Of a stretch of 37,852 nucleotides of DNA, positions 36,970-37,852 are shown piece after piece; position 1 is the first letter of the stretch; each line of letters starts with the position of its first letter. Source of the DNA: a virus; the IMG/VR virus record IMGVR_UViG_3300042451_000939, positions 1-37,852 of that record. One strand, 5' to 3'. The translations under genes and the position numbers were made by a program. The notes below the pieces were generated by a model that was given only the letters and a program-made list of their open reading frames with translations, did not search any database and had not been told where the DNA came from.

Positions 36970-37680
36970 TTAAATGAAGTTAGAATCTTCTATACCAAGG
37001 TTTTTGAATTTCTCTCTAAGGAAGTTTCTGAACTCCACAGACTGTGGTCCAGTTTCTATTTGTCCTGTAATGGATAGTTTAAAATCAGGACTAACAACCC
37101 CACCACCTACGGTGAAGTTCTTATCGTTTGAATTAACAACTATCTCAGGGTTATCTTTAAGTCTATATGGTTCACCTTCGAACTTACCCCTTTGTAATAC
37201 CTTAAAGACGGACTGTAGTCTTTTGATTTTGACCGCTACGTGTTTGTCATAGTCCTCATTAAAGTCAGGTAGATGATCTGGGTCGATATTACTATAGTGT
37301 CCATCTACTACTTCTTTTATAGTTGGGGTGTCACCGATGAGGTCCCTCTTCAGGTTGTGTGGGATGTAGTCGAATAGATCAATCTTATTATGGCCAAACA
37401 TAATGTATATCCTGGAGACACTGAAGGTGATGTTATCGGTCGGGTCCACACCGTTGTCATACAAGTACTGGGCTGCGGTCTTCATCATCCCGTCGATTAG
37501 ATCCACAGATATCTGAGGTGAATCCACCTTTATGGTGCCCAGTATTACACCGTGCATATTAGGACCATCCTGTTCCCAGGTAATAGTCAGGTGGAACCGA
37601 TTCCCGTCATACACGGTTAGATTCTCAAGACGTTTCATTAACATCACATTCTCCTCAACAAGGTACAATAGTTTCTTCAT
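36970..37680 (-). CDS. Probable late protein (236 aa) with tag-like N-terminus, flanked by inverted repeats
   Basis: The product begins MKKLLYLVEENVMLMKRLEN, whose LVE matches the loose (I/L/V)xE ending of the tag family, though the fit is weaker than in the other six. It is soluble, strand-rich and has no recognised motif (for example FHLTITWEQDGPNMHGVILG and VSRIYIMFGHNKIDLF). Its class B motif is at 37687-37694. Codons are more GC-rich (CTG, GTC, ACC, GAC) than in the rest of the window. It is bracketed by 13-bp inverted repeats at 36940-36952 and 37711-37723. The origin may be recent transfer, but function is not assigned. Confidence 0.68.
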   Translation of the reverse strand: MKKLLYLVEENVMLMKRLENLTVYDGNRFHLTITWEQDGPNMHGVILGTIKVDSPQISVDLIDGMMKTAAQYLYDNGVDPTDNITFSVSRIYIMFGHNKIDLFDYIPHNLKRDLIGDTPTIKEVVDGHYSNIDPDHLPDFNEDYDKHVAVKIKRLQSVFKVLQRGKFEGEPYRLKDNPEIVVNSNDKNFTVGGGVVSPDFKLSITGQIETGPQSVEFRNFLREKFKNLGIEDSNFI

Positions 37681-37685
37681 ATATC

Positions 37686-37694
37686 CTATAAATA
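37686..37694 (-). promoter_or_regulatory. Class B motif for the 236-aa gene
   Basis: The coding strand reads AATATTTATAGGATATATG, with the core TATTTATA 6 bases before the ATG. Confidence 0.55.
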
Positions 37695-37710
37695 TTTAGA
37701 ATATTTTTAA

Positions 37711-37723
37711 GCCAAACATTATT
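37711..37723. repeat. 13-bp repeat copy 3, GCCAAACATTATT
   Basis: Same orientation as the copy at 36889 and inverted to the copy at 36940. It is upstream of the 236-aa gene. Confidence 0.8.
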
Positions 37724-37756
37724 GATATGATCTGGGTCGTCATACACTGAGGGACA

Positions 37757-37791
37757 TAAAAAAGGCCCAGACGTTTGCACACCCAGGCCTT
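37757..37791 (-). terminator. Terminator for a minus-strand gene to the right
   Basis: On the minus strand AAGGCC and GGCCTT form a stem around an 18-base loop with a T run after it. It ends a gene entering from the right edge. Confidence 0.7.
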
Positions 37792-37814
37792 ACCCTCTTT
37801 AAGAAGTGGTTCGG

Positions 37815-37852
37815 TTACGCTCTTTGCAATTCGTTGCGGAATGCAATTGCCT
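37815..37852 (-). CDS. C-terminal end of a minus-strand gene, truncated by the window edge
   Basis: The minus strand encodes the tail AIAFRNELQRA and then a stop (TAA at 37815-37817), 24 bases before the terminator. Only about 12 codons are visible, so the product cannot be identified. The frame is chosen because it stops just before the terminator. Confidence 0.45.
   Translation of the reverse strand, partial: AIAFRNELQRA

Noticed and set aside
36970-37723. The repeat-flanked gene as an insertion sequence
   Set aside because: The product has no transposase motif and there is no target-site duplication, so only the repeat arrangement is reported.
37700-37852. A long minus-strand open frame running through the terminator at the right edge
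   Set aside because: A different frame stops just before the terminator hairpin, and that is the more credible gene end.

Overview
This window looks like part of a large tailed-phage genome (a Caudoviricetes phage, probably of jumbo size) that infects a member of the Bacteroidota. The sequence is AT-rich. It holds about 70 short, tightly packed genes that often overlap by 1-10 bases, almost all on the + strand and many under 100 codons. Recognisable products are typical of a phage: thymidylate synthase, ATP-dependent DNA ligase, DnaQ-type exonucleases, cytosine methyltransferase-fold proteins, cell-wall hydrolases, a GIY-YIG endonuclease, a pyrimidine-dimer glycosylase and an SPFH protein. 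Host assignment rests on about a dozen promoters of Bacteroidota type (TTTG, 19-20 bases, TAnnTTTG). No ribosomal RNA, tRNA, CRISPR array or insertion sequence was seen.

Layout. 2-1821: a 5'-truncated thyA, a SET-domain protein, a membrane protein and a secreted NlpC/P60 enzyme. 1818-5321: a tiny basic minus-strand gene and two PcfJ-like proteins. 5425-11169: a C5-cytosine methyltransferase, a run of small membrane and unknown genes, an IscA-type Fe-S carrier, a second methyltransferase-like protein, a putative PD-(D/E)XK protein, a metallopeptidase and an AdoMet-decarboxylase homologue. 11225-16888: a HAD protein, an acyl-CoA thioesterase, a DUF2452-like protein, a 519-residue multidomain peptidoglycan hydrolase, a probable virion protein and a metallophosphoesterase. 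17023-21744: an SPFH protein and its membrane neighbour, two exonucleases, a nucleotidase-like HAD protein and a lipoprotein. 21794-28515: a third PcfJ-like protein, a DnaA-domain-IV protein, a caspase-fold candidate, a third methyltransferase-like protein, DNA ligase, a secreted 3D-domain protein and a primase-like candidate. 28597-34154: a GHKL ATPase followed by an operon of small unknowns, the glycosylase and a 2OG-Fe(II) oxygenase. 34276-37852: a compositionally different end with a GIY-YIG gene, a tagged virion-like gene, a 738-base non-coding structured tract, and a minus-strand gene bracketed by 13-bp inverted repeats.

Two expression classes can be read from the DNA. Class A promoters resemble the host primary-sigma type but carry an extra TATTC-like box just after the -33 TTTG; they precede metabolic and takeover genes. 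Class B sites are an (G)ATATTTAT(A/T) motif 3-19 bases before the start codon, the signature of probable late genes. All seven proteins that carry a shared N-terminal tag ending in an (I/L/V)xE-like sequence have a class B site. I infer that these are virion proteins or proteins packaged in the head, with the tag acting like a T4-type capsid-targeting peptide. A second, different N-terminal tag (PFKFF) marks another five small proteins. The most promising undescribed items are these two tag families, the structured non-coding tract at 36232-36969, and the repeat-flanked gene beside it.
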